Shown: positions 63,162-64,000 of the stretch, one piece after another
Layout of the letters: every line of letters starts with the position of its first letter
Position numbering within the stretch: the first letter of the stretch is position 1
Origin: Nymphaea colorata
Taxonomy: Eukaryota > Streptophyta > Magnoliopsida > Nymphaeales > Nymphaeaceae
DNA: 64,000 nucleotides
Direction: 5' to 3'
NCBI RefSeq assembly: GCF_008831285.2
Contig: NC_045150.1
Location: 8,880,001 to 8,944,000, forward strand
The notes under the pieces: generated by a model
Seen by the model: the letters and a program-made list of their open reading frames with translations, nothing else
What the model was told of the DNA's origin: nothing
Databases searched by the model: none
Position numbers and translations under genes: made by a program

Positions 63162-64000
63162 GAGATGCATACTATATGAACAATTTGTGATCTTCAATGA
63201 TTCTTTGGATTGTTTTGCCAACAAGTTCGATATAAATATTTGAATCGTGAATTAGGACATTCCAACATTGGATAATTATCTTTGTTGTTCCCCATTCAAT
63301 GATTTTGTATTGAATGTTTAATATGTATTAATTGTACATGGAAAATTAAAATCCTTATTGTTGGCACAAGGATCGTTTTCATTGTTTATGACCTTTCAAC
63401 TAGATTGTTGGGAGGCTTAGGAGATCGCCTAGATGATGTTGAGAATTGGATTGTAGACCACGGTCATGGACATAAATCCAAGCGCAAGTACAACATCTAA
63501 CTAAGATCATGTTAGACCTGTGATCTAAATTCTAGTTGAAAACACCTAAAGCCGAACAGATCCGACCTCTGTTTCGGACCCTTGATATGAATTTCAACAT
63601 CTATACCGGATCACATGATGCCCTCTACCAAATTCAACATCTCAATTGAATCAGATTCAGCCTCTAATCCTAGTCATTGGTGTCAAATGAAAATCCAACG
63701 TCTAAGACGAATCAGATTAGACCTCTGATTCTATTTGAGATTTTAAATCCGAGCTCAACAACTTATCCGGGTCAGATCAGACTTCTGATCCAACTTCCCA
63801 ATATGACATTGTGTATCATTGGTATGATATTATTTCTCATCAAATGAATGTTGGATGTATGATTGGTTGTTCGGGAAGATGATTGTGGACGATTTTTGGA
63901 AAAGAGGTGTATTGTATGAGCAATTTATGATATTCAATTATTCTTTGGACAATGTTGTCAAGAAGATTGTTATAAATATTTGAATGAAGGCTTGGGATAT

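Larger units (their letters stand above)
43112..64000. repeat. Satellite array, about 1.43-kb unit, 14 full copies plus a partial
   Basis: Using the recurring GAGAT(GC)ATACTATATGAAC as unit start, units begin at 43112, 44546, 45968, 47403, 48839, 50274, 51745, 53170, 54603, 56036, 57472, 58905, 60317, 61750 and 63162. The last runs off the window. Lengths are 1434, 1422, 1435, 1436, 1435, 1471, 1425, 1433, 1433, 1436, 1433, 1412, 1433 and 1412 bp. Copies are head to tail and very similar, with the leftmost the most diverged, as at array edges. Short open frames recur in every unit (60-70 codons, both strands), but they are shared only because the DNA is repeated; they carry no known domain and I do not call them genes. 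Location (pericentromeric, subtelomeric or interstitial) cannot be judged from the window. Confidence 0.96.

Noticed and set aside
43112-64000. Array as an rDNA spacer or CRISPR-like repeat
   Set aside because: No rRNA gene sequence lies in or beside it, and the unit is contiguous with no unique spacers.

Overview
The window is nuclear DNA from a flowering plant. Evidence is spliced genes with GT-AG introns, a plant SCAR/WAVE gene, a plant-type phosphoenolpyruvate carboxylase (PEPC) with the canonical ten coding exons and C-terminal QNTG, a Ty1-copia retrotransposon primed by initiator tRNA-Met, MITE-like elements and a long satellite array. I cannot resolve the species from the sequence.

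Layout: 1-2.8 kb is AT-rich intergenic DNA. 3.3-11.3 kb (+) is a complete nine-exon SCAR/WAVE gene (1193 codons), an activator of the ARP2/3 actin-nucleating complex. 11.3-20.7 kb is intergenic, with MITE-like elements, AT microsatellites and a dispersed repeat. 20.75-27.5 kb (+) is a complete ten-exon PEPC gene (963 codons) whose diagnostic residues look C3-type. 27.5-30.4 kb is intergenic. 30.4-32.05 kb is a GC- and CT-rich, promoter/5'UTR-like island with a 38-bp minisatellite, but I could not establish a protein gene there. 32.6-35.3 kb holds a diverged direct-repeat pair about 2.2 kb apart.

36,891-42,099 is a full-length copia LTR retrotransposon on the minus strand. It has apparently identical 287-bp LTRs, a TATAC target-site duplication and one in-frame TGA that splits its polyprotein. 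It sits in degenerate AT-rich repeats.

From 43,112 to the end of the window is a satellite array: fourteen complete units of about 1.43 kb plus a partial fifteenth. Each unit is a head-to-tail pair of two diverged halves of roughly 0.7 kb. Each half carries short (about 40-60 bp) subrepeats built on a GATCAGA/TCTGATC inverted-repeat motif. From about 54.6 kb the units alternate between two types, giving a 2,845-bp higher-order repeat. This nested satellite is the most unusual structure in the window.

The two cellular genes are functionally unrelated (actin nucleation; anaplerotic carbon fixation). I worked out exon boundaries by hand from reading frame, GT-AG sites and family conservation, with no transcript evidence.
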